Assembly (NCBI GenBank): GCA_040902855.1
Contig: JBBDWN010000009.1
Span: forward strand, 1-52,551
From: DATHWB01 sp040902855
GTDB taxonomy: Bacteria; Actinomycetota; Acidimicrobiia; Spongiisociales; ZC4RG35
Reading direction: 5' to 3'
DNA: 52,551 bases
Position 1 is the stretch's first letter. Every line of letters begins with the position of its first letter. Below are positions 43,878 to 52,176 of this stretch, piece after piece. The translations under genes and the position numbers were made by a program. Under the pieces are notes generated by a model. The model worked only from the letters and a program-made list of their open reading frames with translations, had not been told where the DNA came from and did no database searches.

Positions 43878-44153
43878 TCAGATCGCCCGGCGACGGCGTT
43901 CCGCCAGCCAGCGCTTGCGCAGACGGCGACGCTCGTCTTCGGCGTATCCGCCCCAGACGCCCGCTTCCTGGTTGGTCTCGAGGGCGTACTGGAGACAGTC
44001 GTCGATCGCGGCGCATCCGCTACAGATCGCCTTGGCGGCCGCGATCTGGTCGAGGGCGGGACCGGTCGATCCGATCGGGAAGAAGAGACTCGGATCCGAA
44101 TCGCGACACGCGGCGATCTCGGTCCACGGTTGTGTGAGGGTCAGCTCCATCAT
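43878..44153 (-). CDS. WhiB-family Fe-S transcriptional regulator
   Basis: The 91-residue protein has the four cluster cysteines C16, C44, C47 and C53 (AICSGC, then DDC), the GVWGG turn (65-69) and a basic C-terminus RRRLRKRWLAERRRR for DNA contact. WhiB proteins bind [4Fe-4S] and partner with the housekeeping sigma; they are confined to actinobacteria and their phages. GAAGGATGGAG precedes two adjacent ATGs (44153 and 44150). Which WhiB class it is cannot be told safely; a WhiB1/WhmE-like essential type is possible. Confidence 0.93.
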   Translation of the reverse strand: MMELTLTQPWTEIAACRDSDPSLFFPIGSTGPALDQIAAAKAICSGCAAIDDCLQYALETNQEAGVWGGYAEDERRRLRKRWLAERRRRAI

Positions 44154-44209
44154 GGGGCTCCATCCTTCAATGGCTGGGGGAGAATGAATTCGACATCGCA
44201 GACGAGCCA

Positions 44210-44231
44210 CTTCGTTCCAATTTTCACGAAG
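44210..44231. promoter_or_regulatory. Inverted repeat CTTCGT-N10-ACGAAG upstream of whiB
   Basis: Two 6-bp arms are separated by 10 bp in the 158-bp region between divergent whiB and the GDPD gene, about 57 bp before the whiB start. It may be an operator. No other gene is supported in this region. Confidence 0.35.
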
Positions 44232-44311
44232 GAGGACCGCACTACGACCGCTTTCAAGTGCTTGCACCGCGAACGGTACAGGCGGACTCACGTGTTCGCA
44301 ACGGATTCCTG

Positions 44312-45010
44312 ATGTTTTTTTCATCATCCGAAGTCTGGGGGCACCGCGGATGGCCCTCTCGATACCCCGACAACACCGTCGGGGGTATCCGAGCGGCGGC
44401 ATCCGTGTGCTCCGCGGTGGAGATCGACGTCCGGCGATCTTCCGATGGTCGTCTGGTTCTCTCCCACGACCCCCAGATCGCCGGATGCGTGGTCGACGAA
44501 TGTCGGTGGCCGGAGCTGGCGGACATCGACCTCGGCGGCCACCGACCCGCCCTGCTCGATGACGTCCTCGACCTCGCGGTGCGACTGGATCTCGAAGTGA
44601 AGAATCACCCCTCCGAACCTGGATTCGACCCCGAGCACCGCCTGGCGCGGGAGGTGGCAGATAGGGCGCGCCCCGGTGATGTGGTGACGTCGTTCTGGTG
44701 GCAGTCCATGGACGCCGTCCGGAAGAGCCATCCACACGTCCCCACCGGGCTTCTCGTCTGTGATCCGGTCGCACCGATCGCCGCGATCCGCCACGCGGTC
44801 GACCAGGGTCACGGTTCGGTGGCTCCTCAGAACGTCTTGATCGACGAGAGCCTGATGGATCAGGCTCGCTCCGAAGGCCTGGACGTCGTGGCGTGGACGG
44901 TGGACGATCCGGTCGAGGCGGCCAGGTTGGCCGACCTGGGCGTGGCTGCGATCATCACGAATCGCCCCGGTGAGTTGATCGCCGAGGATCCCACCCCGAG
45001 GAGCCGCTGA
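44312..45010 (+). CDS. Glycerophosphodiester phosphodiesterase
   Basis: The 232-residue protein has the GDPD markers GHRGWPSRYPDNTVGGIRAA (10-29), EIDVRRSSDGRLVLSHDP with the metal-binding Glu and Asp, LDLEVKNHP, and VVAWTVDDP near the end. It hydrolyses glycerophosphodiesters to glycerol-3-phosphate. The ATG at 44312 puts HRG at residue 11 as usual; there is no clear ribosome binding site. Its stop overlaps the YqeY gene by 1 bp (TGATG). No signal peptide is seen, so it is probably cytoplasmic. Confidence 0.9.
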   Translation: MFFSSSEVWGHRGWPSRYPDNTVGGIRAAASVCSAVEIDVRRSSDGRLVLSHDPQIAGCVVDECRWPELADIDLGGHRPALLDDVLDLAVRLDLEVKNHPSEPGFDPEHRLAREVADRARPGDVVTSFWWQSMDAVRKSHPHVPTGLLVCDPVAPIAAIRHAVDQGHGSVAPQNVLIDESLMDQARSEGLDVVAWTVDDPVEAARLADLGVAAIITNRPGELIAEDPTPRSR

Positions 45011-45471
45011 TGGCGATTGCAGAAGAACTCGACGCCGAACTCAAGGACGCGATGAGGGCCAAGGACGCCGCCAGGCGCGACGTCATCCGTCAGATCCGAT
45101 CAGAAGTCGGCATCGCCAAGACCGCACCCGGTTTCGACGGTGACGAGGGTGACGCCTTCTATCAGGCCGTCATCGCGTCGTACACCAAGAAGATGCAAAA
45201 GTCTCTCGCCGAGTACGAGGGATTGGGCGAACGGGGTGCTGCGATGGCCGAGAAGCTCCGGTTCGAGGTCGACTATCTGTCGCGGTGGCTGCCGACGAAG
45301 ATGGACGAGGATGCCACGCGGGCACTCGTGGAACGCACCGTCGACGACCTCGGCGTCCACGGTGACCCTTCGGCCTCCGGTCGGGTCATCGGCGCCATCA
45401 TGAAGTCGCACAAGGACGATGTCGACGGGTCGTTGGTGAACCGGATCGTCCGGGAGCACTTGACGGCCTGA
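45010..45471 (+). CDS. GatB/YqeY domain protein
   Basis: The 153-residue helical protein has ELDAELKDAMRAKDAARRDV, then ASYTKKMQKSLAEYEGLGE, YLSRWLPTKMDEDAT and GRVIGAIMKSHKDDVDGSLV. This is the YqeY family, related to the tRNA-binding tail of the amidotransferase GatB. Its function is unclear; a tRNA-related role is commonly suggested. It is translationally coupled to the GDPD gene. Confidence 0.92.
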   Translation: MAIAEELDAELKDAMRAKDAARRDVIRQIRSEVGIAKTAPGFDGDEGDAFYQAVIASYTKKMQKSLAEYEGLGERGAAMAEKLRFEVDYLSRWLPTKMDEDATRALVERTVDDLGVHGDPSASGRVIGAIMKSHKDDVDGSLVNRIVREHLTA

Positions 45472-45478
45472 ACCTGGG

Positions 45479-45952
45479 TCAGTCCTCGTCGAAGACGGAC
45501 AGAGGGCGGAGGGCGATCTGCTGGGTCAGCGCGATCATCGTTTCGGCGCGGGCGATATGCGGTGAGTGGAGCATCTTCTCGATGACCTCCATCAGGTGGT
45601 CGTTCGTCCGGGCCACGATGCGGATGAGCAGGTCCCCCCGCCCGGCGATCGTGTGTGCCTCGAGAACCTCGGGAATGTTTTCGAGCACTTCTGTGACGTC
45701 GCGAATTCGGCCTTGGGCGAGTTCGAGGATGGAAAACGCCATCACCGAGAAACCGACCCGCCTGAGGTCGACGTCGGGTCCGAACCCCGTCACGACAGCG
45801 CTCGTTCGCATCTTCTCCACGCGAGCCGTCACGGTGCCGCGCGCCACCCCTAGCCGCCGGGACGCCTCCAGCATCCCGATTCTCGGTTCAGACCGGAGCA
45901 GCCGAAGGAGCGCCACATCGAGATCGTCTAGTGGGTAGACAGATTGTGTCAT
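45479..45952 (-). CDS. Lrp/AsnC-family transcriptional regulator
   Basis: The 157-residue protein has an N-terminal AsnC HTH (~10-55: LDVALLRLLRSEPRIGMLEA, then RLGVARGTVTARVEKMRT) and a RAM ligand-binding domain (~65-150) with GRGDLLIRIVARTNDHLMEV. It probably responds to an amino acid. It is divergent from 4-hydroxyphenylpyruvate dioxygenase across 117 bp, so regulation of tyrosine catabolism is the likely job. TACCAT lies 9 nt before the ATG. Confidence 0.92.
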   Translation of the reverse strand: MTQSVYPLDDLDVALLRLLRSEPRIGMLEASRRLGVARGTVTARVEKMRTSAVVTGFGPDVDLRRVGFSVMAFSILELAQGRIRDVTEVLENIPEVLEAHTIAGRGDLLIRIVARTNDHLMEVIEKMLHSPHIARAETMIALTQQIALRPLSVFDED

Positions 45953-46069
45953 CGGTGGGGCATGGTATCGACCTCTTCCTGTACAAAGTGACTAGCTCAG
46001 CCGAGTTGACTTGAACAACGCGCGGTCATGGCGGAGAGTATCGACACGCCGCCGCCAAGGAGGACACCC

Positions 46070-47179
46070 ATGCATGAACCCGATCCGATGCCGATTCTCG
46101 GCTACGACTACATCGAGTTCTACGTGGGGAACGCCAAGCAGGCCGCCCATTACTACGGCTCGGTCTTCGGATTTTCCGCCGTTGCCTACGCCGGACCGGA
46201 GACGGGTGTCAGGGATCGGGCGAGCTATCTGATGGAGCAGGGCGACATCCGGTTTGTCTTCACGGCTGCGATGGGACCCGACTCCCACATCAACCGCCAC
46301 CAGGCCCTCCACGGAGATGGAGTGAGAGACGTCGCGTTTCGGGTGCCAGACGTCGAAGACGCCTTCCGCTTCGCCGTCGAGCGTGGGGCGACACCGCACC
46401 AGGAGCCGACCGTCCACGAGGACGAAGGGGGCAAGGTCGTGACGGCTGCCATCGAGGCGTACGGCGAGACGATCCACACATTCGTCGACCGTTCCAACTA
46501 CTCAGGCCTGTTCCTCCCCGGCTATCGCCCGGACGTCGAGACCTCGTTCCTTCAGTTCGAACCGCGCGGTCTGCGGCTGATCGACCACGTCGTCGCCAAT
46601 GTCGAGCTGGGCGAGATGGATCGCTGGGCGAAGTTTTATGCAGACGTCTTCGGCTTCACCCAACTCGTGCACTTTGACGACGAGGCGATATCGACGGACT
46701 ACACGGCCCTCATGTCCAAGGTGTTGTGGGACGGCGACGGGCGGATCAAGCTGCCGATCAACGAACCTGCGGACGGCAAGAAGAAGTCCCAGATCGAAGA
46801 GTACCTCGACTTCTACCGGGGTCCCGGGGTCCAGCACATGGCGCTCCTGACCGACGAAATCGTCGGAACGGTGAGCAGCATGCGGGAGGCGGGGATCAAG
46901 TTCCTCAAGGTCCCCGACAGCTACTACGACCAGATGCGGGAGCGTCTCGATTGGTCGACCATCGATGCCGATCTCGACGTCCTACGCGAACACCGGATCC
47001 TCATCGACCAGGACGAAGAGGGCTATCTCCTGCAGCTCTTCACCAACTCGGTGCAGGATCGGCCGACGGTCTTCTACGAGGTCATCGAGCGCCACGGCTC
47101 CCGCGGATTCGGTCTCGGCAACTTCAAGGCCCTCTTCGAAGCCCTCGAACGCGAACAAGACGCCCGCGGCAATCTCTGA
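46070..47179 (+). CDS. hppD: 4-hydroxyphenylpyruvate dioxygenase
   Basis: The 369-residue protein has two vicinal-oxygen-chelate halves. The iron ligands are expected at the histidines of LIDHVVANV and GVQHMALLT and the glutamate in TVFYEVIERHG. The C-terminal RGFGLGNFKALFEALE is diagnostic of HPPD rather than hydroxymandelate synthase. It converts 4-hydroxyphenylpyruvate to homogentisate in tyrosine breakdown. AAGGAGG, 7-8 nt before the ATG, fixes the start. A terminator follows. Homogentisate dioxygenase is not in the window. Confidence 0.95.
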   Translation: MHEPDPMPILGYDYIEFYVGNAKQAAHYYGSVFGFSAVAYAGPETGVRDRASYLMEQGDIRFVFTAAMGPDSHINRHQALHGDGVRDVAFRVPDVEDAFRFAVERGATPHQEPTVHEDEGGKVVTAAIEAYGETIHTFVDRSNYSGLFLPGYRPDVETSFLQFEPRGLRLIDHVVANVELGEMDRWAKFYADVFGFTQLVHFDDEAISTDYTALMSKVLWDGDGRIKLPINEPADGKKKSQIEEYLDFYRGPGVQHMALLTDEIVGTVSSMREAGIKFLKVPDSYYDQMRERLDWSTIDADLDVLREHRILIDQDEEGYLLQLFTNSVQDRPTVFYEVIERHGSRGFGLGNFKALFEALEREQDARGNL

Positions 47180-47194
47180 AACCCAGGGTTCGGC

Positions 47195-47214
47195 ACCACC
47201 TATACGGTGGTTTT
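47195..47214 (+). terminator. Hairpin terminator after hppD
   Basis: ACCACC-TATAC-GGTGGT forms a 6-bp stem followed by a T run (47211-47214), between convergent hppD and ku. Confidence 0.65.
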
Positions 47215-47254
47215 CGCGCACGAGTTCGTCGCGTTCCGCCCGCAATCGCGGGAC

Positions 47255-48040
47255 TCAGCTGGCGGCGCGCCTGGATTTCGTCGCCTCCACTGACGCCTTG
47301 AGCGCCTCGAGCAGGTCGACGACCTTGGTCGGCTCGGGGGATTCGGGAGCAACGATCTCTTCGCCGGCGACCTTCTTGGCAGCCAACTCTTCGACCGCTT
47401 CCCTGGTGGTGTCCACCCACTCGGACTCGTCGAAGGTTCGCGTCAGGTTGTCGATGAGCGACTTCGCCATCGCCACCTCTTCCGGTCGGATCTCGACTTC
47501 GGTCTCGATCTCCTCGAACTCCGGCTGGCGGATCTCGTCGGGCCAGAACATGGTCTCCATCACGAGGACCCCGTCAGAGACCCGAAGCGCGGCCATGTGC
47601 TGCTTTTCCCGGATGGAAACCTTGGCGAGAGCGATCTTGTCGGACTCCGCCAGGGCGTCGGTGAGGATGCGGTACGCCTTGATGCCGGTCTTCTCCGGAG
47701 CCAGGTAGTAGGTCTGTTTGTAGAAGATGGCATCGACCTCGGACGCGTCGACGAACTGGACGACGTCGACGAGCTTCGCCCGGCTGTCCGGAGTGGCCGC
47801 CTCCAACTCCTCGTCTGTGAACACGACGTACTTGCCCTTGTCGATCTCGTATCCGCGAACGATGTCGGAGTACTCCACCTCTTCGCCGTCCGACTCCGCG
47901 ACCCGCTTGTACCGGATGGCTGAGTGGTCCGACCCGCGCAGCTGTTTGAACTTCGGGGTGAGGTTTTCGGTGGCCGAATACATCGCGACCGGAATCGTCA
48001 CGAGTCCGAACGAAACGGCCCCTTTCCAGATGCTCCTCAT
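47255..48040 (-). CDS. ku: Ku protein for non-homologous end joining
   Basis: The 261-residue protein starts MRSIWKGAVSFGLVTIPVAM, the universal bacterial Ku N-terminus, and contains GYEIDKGKYVVFTDEEL and YYLAPEKTGIKAYRIL. It forms a dimeric ring on DNA ends and recruits LigD. No ligD is seen in the window. The C-terminal tail after ~240 is short. TACGCT (48053-48048) ends 7 nt before the ATG, so it is leaderless and back-to-back with the oxidase promoter. Confidence 0.96.
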   Translation of the reverse strand: MRSIWKGAVSFGLVTIPVAMYSATENLTPKFKQLRGSDHSAIRYKRVAESDGEEVEYSDIVRGYEIDKGKYVVFTDEELEAATPDSRAKLVDVVQFVDASEVDAIFYKQTYYLAPEKTGIKAYRILTDALAESDKIALAKVSIREKQHMAALRVSDGVLVMETMFWPDEIRQPEFEEIETEVEIRPEEVAMAKSLIDNLTRTFDESEWVDTTREAVEELAAKKVAGEEIVAPESPEPTKVVDLLEALKASVEATKSRRAAS

Positions 48041-48074
48041 GCCGCGAAGCGTACTCCGAGGCTGTGATACGCGA

Positions 48075-48080
48075 TAGCGT
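48075..48080 (+). promoter_or_regulatory. -10 box TAGCGT, leaderless FAD oxidase
   Basis: TAGCGT ends 6 nt before the GTG at 48087. The opposing ku -10 (48048-48053) lies only 22 bp away, so the two core promoters occupy one small region. Confidence 0.5.
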
Positions 48081-48086
48081 CGGCAG

Positions 48087-49202
48087 GTGCAGATCATCGT
48101 CATCGGTCGTGGCGTGTTCGGGCTCGCCGCAGCCGCCGCCCTCGTCGCGAGAGGCCATCAGGTCATCGTCGTCGGCTCCAAGGACCCGACCGCATCCTCG
48201 GAGGACTCCAGCCGGATCATCCGGAACGACTACGGGGACGACCCCTTCCACCGCTCGTGGGCGGAGGAGGCCATGATCGGTTGGCGGCGCTGGAACGCAG
48301 ACAGTGGCCAAGAACTCTTCCGGCCGGTCGGTTTCGCCAACCTCGCTCTCGGCCCGATCGCCCGGGGCTCGTTCGTGGGAGAGAGCCTCGCCAGCCTGTC
48401 CGCCGGCCGTCGTCTCGATGCGCTCGCCATCTCAGACGAATTGCCTTTTCTGATGCCGGGGCACTTCGTGGATGGGTACGTGAATGAGGAGGCTGGATGG
48501 GCGAATGCCTCCGAGAGCGTCCGCTTCATGGAACGAGCGTGTGAAGAGGCGGGTGTCGGGGTGGTCCCCGAGCGGGTGGCTCGAATCGGCGACGGCTGGA
48601 TTGGTCTCATGGACGACGGTCTGTTGCGGGCCGACCGGATCGTGGTTGCGGCAGGCGCCTGGACGCCCGAACTCGTGGGAGAGACGGCTGACATCCTCAC
48701 CCCTGCCGGACAACCCGTCCTGTACCTCCGGCCACAGGACGACCGCCCATTCTCCGACGTCCCGGTGTGGGCCCTCGACATCGAGCACACTGGGTTCTAC
48801 GGCTTTCCGGTGTCAGCCGACGGGCTCGTGAAAGTCGGGCATCACGGACCCGGGATCACACGTCGGCTGGCGATGCGAACCGTTCCTGACGGTGTGGTCG
48901 AGTCGTTCAAGGCGTTCTTCCGGGAGCATGTTCCGGCACTGGCAGCGGCGCGGGTCGACAAGACCAGGGTGTGCTTCTACTGCGACGCCCCGGGTGGCCG
49001 TTTCGTGATCGATCACGTCCCGGGGCGAGAGAACGTGGTCGTCGCTTCGGGCGGGAGTGGGCACGGCTTCAAGTTCGCACCCGTCATCGGCGAGCTGATC
49101 GCTGCCGTAGTCCTGGACGAAGACCATCCCCGCCGTGGCATGACCGCCTGGCGCGATCCGGGACCGAAAGGGGATGCCGCCCGCTCTCTCGGACTTGCGT
49201 GA
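48087..49202 (+). CDS. FAD-dependent amine oxidoreductase (sarcosine oxidase/MTOX-like)
   Basis: The 371-residue protein has the dinucleotide loop IVIGRGVFGLAAAAALVARG (4-23), in which the usual GAGxxG reads GRGVFG. Later blocks are SSRIIRNDYGDDPFHRSWAE, the NAD/FAD-contact DRIVVAAGAWTPEL and FYCDAPGGRFVIDHVP with GSGHGFKFAPVIGEL. The C-terminal block with Cys before the FAD region (CFYCDAPGG) resembles covalent-FAD sarcosine and N-methyltryptophan oxidases. Substrate not deducible. Confidence 0.85.
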   Translation: MQIIVIGRGVFGLAAAAALVARGHQVIVVGSKDPTASSEDSSRIIRNDYGDDPFHRSWAEEAMIGWRRWNADSGQELFRPVGFANLALGPIARGSFVGESLASLSAGRRLDALAISDELPFLMPGHFVDGYVNEEAGWANASESVRFMERACEEAGVGVVPERVARIGDGWIGLMDDGLLRADRIVVAAGAWTPELVGETADILTPAGQPVLYLRPQDDRPFSDVPVWALDIEHTGFYGFPVSADGLVKVGHHGPGITRRLAMRTVPDGVVESFKAFFREHVPALAAARVDKTRVCFYCDAPGGRFVIDHVPGRENVVVASGGSGHGFKFAPVIGELIAAVVLDEDHPRRGMTAWRDPGPKGDAARSLGLA

Positions 49203-49249
49203 TCCCCCTCGCTGACGGGTCCCTGCCCCCGGGTACACTTCCGGCCCGC

Positions 49250-49321
49250 GCCCTCGTAGCTCAGGGGATAGAGCACTGGCCTCCGGAGCCAGGTGCGCAG
49301 GTTCGAATCCTGCCGGGGGCA
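49250..49321 (+). tRNA. tRNA-Arg (anticodon CCG)
   Basis: Acceptor GCCCTCG pairs with CGGGGGC through one T-G pair. The anticodon stem CTGGC/GCCAG encloses CTCCGGA, giving CCG. The T-arm GCAGG-TTCGAAT-CCTGC is intact. The discriminator is A; CCA is not encoded. TACACT at 49234-49239 is its likely -10 box. Confidence 0.95.
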
Positions 49322-49343
49322 CTTCAACAGGTAGGTGGGTCAA

Positions 49344-50621
49344 ATGCGCGTAGGCATCGGGATTCTCGGCGGTGGGACGGTCGGCGGCACGCTGGCCCGC
49401 AAGCTGATCGAGGACCAGAAGGTGATCGCCGCCAAGTCGGGGATCGAACTCGAACTTGTCAGGGTCGCGGTGCGCGACATTTCGAAAGCGCGACCGTTCC
49501 CCAAGAACCTGCTGACGGATGACCCGATGGCGGTCATCTCGGATCCGGACGTCCACCTCGTGGTCGAGGTCATGGGGGGTCTCGAACCCGCACGCTCCCT
49601 CGTGATCGCGGCGCTGGAGGCCGGCAAGCCGGTGGTCAGCGCCAACAAGGAGCTGATCGCAGCCGAAGGCCCGATCCTGTTCCAGACGGCAGCGGCGGCT
49701 GGGGTCTCTCTTCTGTTCGAGGCAGCGGTCGGTGGGGGTATCCCGCTGATCCGGCCTCTGTCCGAGTCCCTTGCCGGCGAACCGCTCACCGCCATCCTCG
49801 GAATAGTCAACGGGACCACGAACTTCATCCTCACCGCGATGGCAGAGGAGGGCCGTCCGTATGACGACGTGTTGGCCGAGGCCCAGTCGCTCGGGTACGC
49901 CGAGGCCGATCCGACCGCGGATGTGGGCGGCGGGGACGCCGCGGCGAAGGCCGCCATCCTGGCCGGTCTGGGCTTCGGGGTCTGGGTCGGTTCAGATCGG
50001 GTCTACAAGGAGGGAATCGACGGCATCGACGTCATCGACATCGCTGCCGCCCGTCAGCTCGGATACGTCGTGAAACTCCTCGCCATCGCCGATCGCACGG
50101 CGGCAGGCGTGTGTGTGAGGGTGCATCCTGCGCTCGTCCCGCTCGATCATCCGCTGGCTGCGATCCGAGGTGCGAACAATGCCGTCTTCGTGGCCGGTCC
50201 GGCGGTCGGCGAGTTGTTGTTCTCCGGACCGGGGGCGGGAGGTGAGCCGACCGCCACTGCTGTCCTGGGTGACGTCATCGCCGCTGCCCGAGAGCTGCTG
50301 TCGGGAACCCAGGTGGCGCCCCGGATCAGGTTCGGCGACGGGCAGATCGTCGACTTCGACCAGGCGACCACGAAGTGGTATCTCCGGCTGGAAGTCGCAG
50401 ACGCGCCGGGCGTGCTGGCCAAGATCGCGGCCATGTTCGGAGATCACGACGTGTCGATCATGTCGCTTTGGCAGGAGGGAAGAGGCGACGATGCCACGCT
50501 CCTCCTCGTGACCCACGACGCCCGCGAGTCCAATCTGAGGGCAGCTGCTGCGGGCCTCGATGCCCTCGACGTCGTCAAGCAGGTGGCGGCCGCAATCCGC
50601 GTCATCAGTCCTCAGCCCTGA
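49344..50621 (+). CDS. hom: Homoserine dehydrogenase
   Basis: The 425-residue enzyme has an NAD(P) loop GILGGGTVGGTLARKL near its start, the segment VVSANKELIAAEGPIL, the active-site region AVGGGIPLIRPL and GIVNGTTNFILTAM, then YAEADPTADVGGGDAAAKA. A C-terminal ACT domain (~345-420) provides feedback control, probably by threonine. It makes homoserine for Thr/Met synthesis. Its stop shares one base with the thrC ATG (TGATG), so the two are coupled. Confidence 0.96.
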   Translation: MRVGIGILGGGTVGGTLARKLIEDQKVIAAKSGIELELVRVAVRDISKARPFPKNLLTDDPMAVISDPDVHLVVEVMGGLEPARSLVIAALEAGKPVVSANKELIAAEGPILFQTAAAAGVSLLFEAAVGGGIPLIRPLSESLAGEPLTAILGIVNGTTNFILTAMAEEGRPYDDVLAEAQSLGYAEADPTADVGGGDAAAKAAILAGLGFGVWVGSDRVYKEGIDGIDVIDIAAARQLGYVVKLLAIADRTAAGVCVRVHPALVPLDHPLAAIRGANNAVFVAGPAVGELLFSGPGAGGEPTATAVLGDVIAAARELLSGTQVAPRIRFGDGQIVDFDQATTKWYLRLEVADAPGVLAKIAAMFGDHDVSIMSLWQEGRGDDATLLLVTHDARESNLRAAAAGLDALDVVKQVAAAIRVISPQP

Positions 50622-51985
50622 TGCGGTACGTCTCGACCCGCGGTGCCGCTCCGGTTCTGGAGTTCGACGACGTTCTGCTCACCGGACTCGCCGTCGACGG
50701 GGGTTTATACGTTCCCGCCGAGTGGCCGCAGTTCGAGCTCCCCGAGTCGGGCGGGTACGCCGAGGTGGCGGCGGCGGTGATCCGTCCGTTCATCGGCGGC
50801 TCGGTGCTCGAGGACTCCCTCGATCAGATGCTGGCCGACACCTATGCGCGCTTCCGCCATCCAGACGTCGCCCCATTGCGTCAGATCGCCGGCGATCACC
50901 ACTTGCTCGAGTTGTTTTGGGGTCCCACCCTCTCTTTCAAGGACTACGCGCTTCAGTTCGTGGGGGCGGCGTTCGACGCGGTGCTCGCCGCTCGGGGCGG
51001 ATCGGTGACGGTGCTCGGGGCCACCTCGGGTGACACTGGTTCCGCCGCGATCGAAGCACTTGCGGAGCGGAAGGCCGTGCAGGTCGTGATCCTCTATCCG
51101 GCTGGCCGGGTTTCCGACGTCCAACGACTGCAGATGACGACCGTGCAATCAGCGAACGTCCACGCCATCGCTGTTGACGGAACCTTCGATGACTGCCAGG
51201 CGATCGTGAAGGAGGCATTCGCCGCGCCGGAGCTGCGTTCCGCACACCGCCTGGCGGCCGTGAACTCGATCAATTGGGCCCGGATCATGGCCCAGACCGT
51301 CTACTACGCCTGGACTGGCACCCGGCTGGGGTCGGCGTTCGATGTCGCCGTCCCGACGGGCAACTTCGGGAATGTCCTCGCCGCTGAGGTGGCTCGGCGC
51401 GGGGGAGTGCCGATCGGGAGGCTGGTCGTCGGCACCAACTCCAACCACGGCTTGGTCGATATCATCGACCAAGGTCGGGTTCGGACTTCCGAGGTCGTGC
51501 CGACGATCGCGCCGGCGATGGACATCCAGGTCCCCAGCAATTTCGAGCGGTATCTCTTCGAATTGGTCGACCGGGACGGCCCTGCGGTCTCCGAGGCGAT
51601 GTCGCTGCTCCGTTCCGAGGGCAGCCTCGTCCTCTCCGAGGGTGCCCATGCCCGGCTCGGCGACCGGTTTGTGGGGTATTGGTACGACCAGGGTGAGATC
51701 GAAGAGGCGATCGCCCGCTTCCACGACGCGACCGGCGACCTGATCGACCCTCACACGGCGATCGGCTGGCTGGCCGGTGAGGCGGAGTCGGGTGAACGGC
51801 CGATGGTCTCGGTTGCGACCGCGCATCCCGCCAAGTTCCCCGACGCAGTCCTGCGGGCGACCGGTGTTCTGCCCCGACTTCCGGAGGACTTGGCGGACCT
51901 GGCGGATCGGCCGGAGCGATTGCGCACGGTCCCCGCCGATCTCGCCGCCGTGGCGGCGGTTCTTGCTGAGTTGCCTCGCCCCTGA
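50621..51985 (+). CDS. thrC: Threonine synthase
   Basis: The 454-residue PLP enzyme begins MRYVSTRGAAPVLEFDDVLL, with GLAVDGGLYVPAEWP typical of the long (E. coli/yeast-like) class. The PLP lysine is in LFWGPTLSFKDYALQF, and GATSGDTGSAAIEAL and VAVPTGNFGNVLAAEV form the phosphate and cofactor loops. It converts phosphohomoserine to threonine. A thrB kinase is not seen between hom and thrC or downstream before the window ends. The rho promoter lies in its last bases. Confidence 0.95.
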   Translation: MRYVSTRGAAPVLEFDDVLLTGLAVDGGLYVPAEWPQFELPESGGYAEVAAAVIRPFIGGSVLEDSLDQMLADTYARFRHPDVAPLRQIAGDHHLLELFWGPTLSFKDYALQFVGAAFDAVLAARGGSVTVLGATSGDTGSAAIEALAERKAVQVVILYPAGRVSDVQRLQMTTVQSANVHAIAVDGTFDDCQAIVKEAFAAPELRSAHRLAAVNSINWARIMAQTVYYAWTGTRLGSAFDVAVPTGNFGNVLAAEVARRGGVPIGRLVVGTNSNHGLVDIIDQGRVRTSEVVPTIAPAMDIQVPSNFERYLFELVDRDGPAVSEAMSLLRSEGSLVLSEGAHARLGDRFVGYWYDQGEIEEAIARFHDATGDLIDPHTAIGWLAGEAESGERPMVSVATAHPAKFPDAVLRATGVLPRLPEDLADLADRPERLRTVPADLAAVAAVLAELPRP

Positions 51986-51999
51986 GAACGGCTAAGATC
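51972..51999 (+). promoter_or_regulatory. Predicted rho promoter TTGCCT-N16-TAAGAT
   Basis: TTGCCT (51972-51977) and TAAGAT (51994-51999) have near-consensus spacing and straddle the thrC stop. Transcription would begin near 52007, giving a ~170-nt leader before rho. Confidence 0.55.
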
Positions 52000-52176
52000 T
52001 TTCTCACCGCTGCGACACACGTCCCAGTCAGGTATTCCCCGCCGGATCCAATCCGGATCGCACGCAGGATCACGCACGGGTCCACGTGGCTCACGTCCCA
52101 AGTGGAACACGATGGAATTCCCTCGCCGTTCGCGGCATCGAGCACCGATCCTGTCTCGGCGGGCCGAGAGGAGCAT
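52000..52176 (+). promoter_or_regulatory. rho 5' leader, no gene seen
   Basis: This leader has no convincing open frame. It contains small potential hairpins, including CTCGG/CCGAG (52155-52159 and 52164-52168) directly before the GAGAGGAG ribosome binding site, and GGATCCAATCC-type symmetry near 52045. Rho leaders often carry autoregulation; that is inference here. Confidence 0.4.
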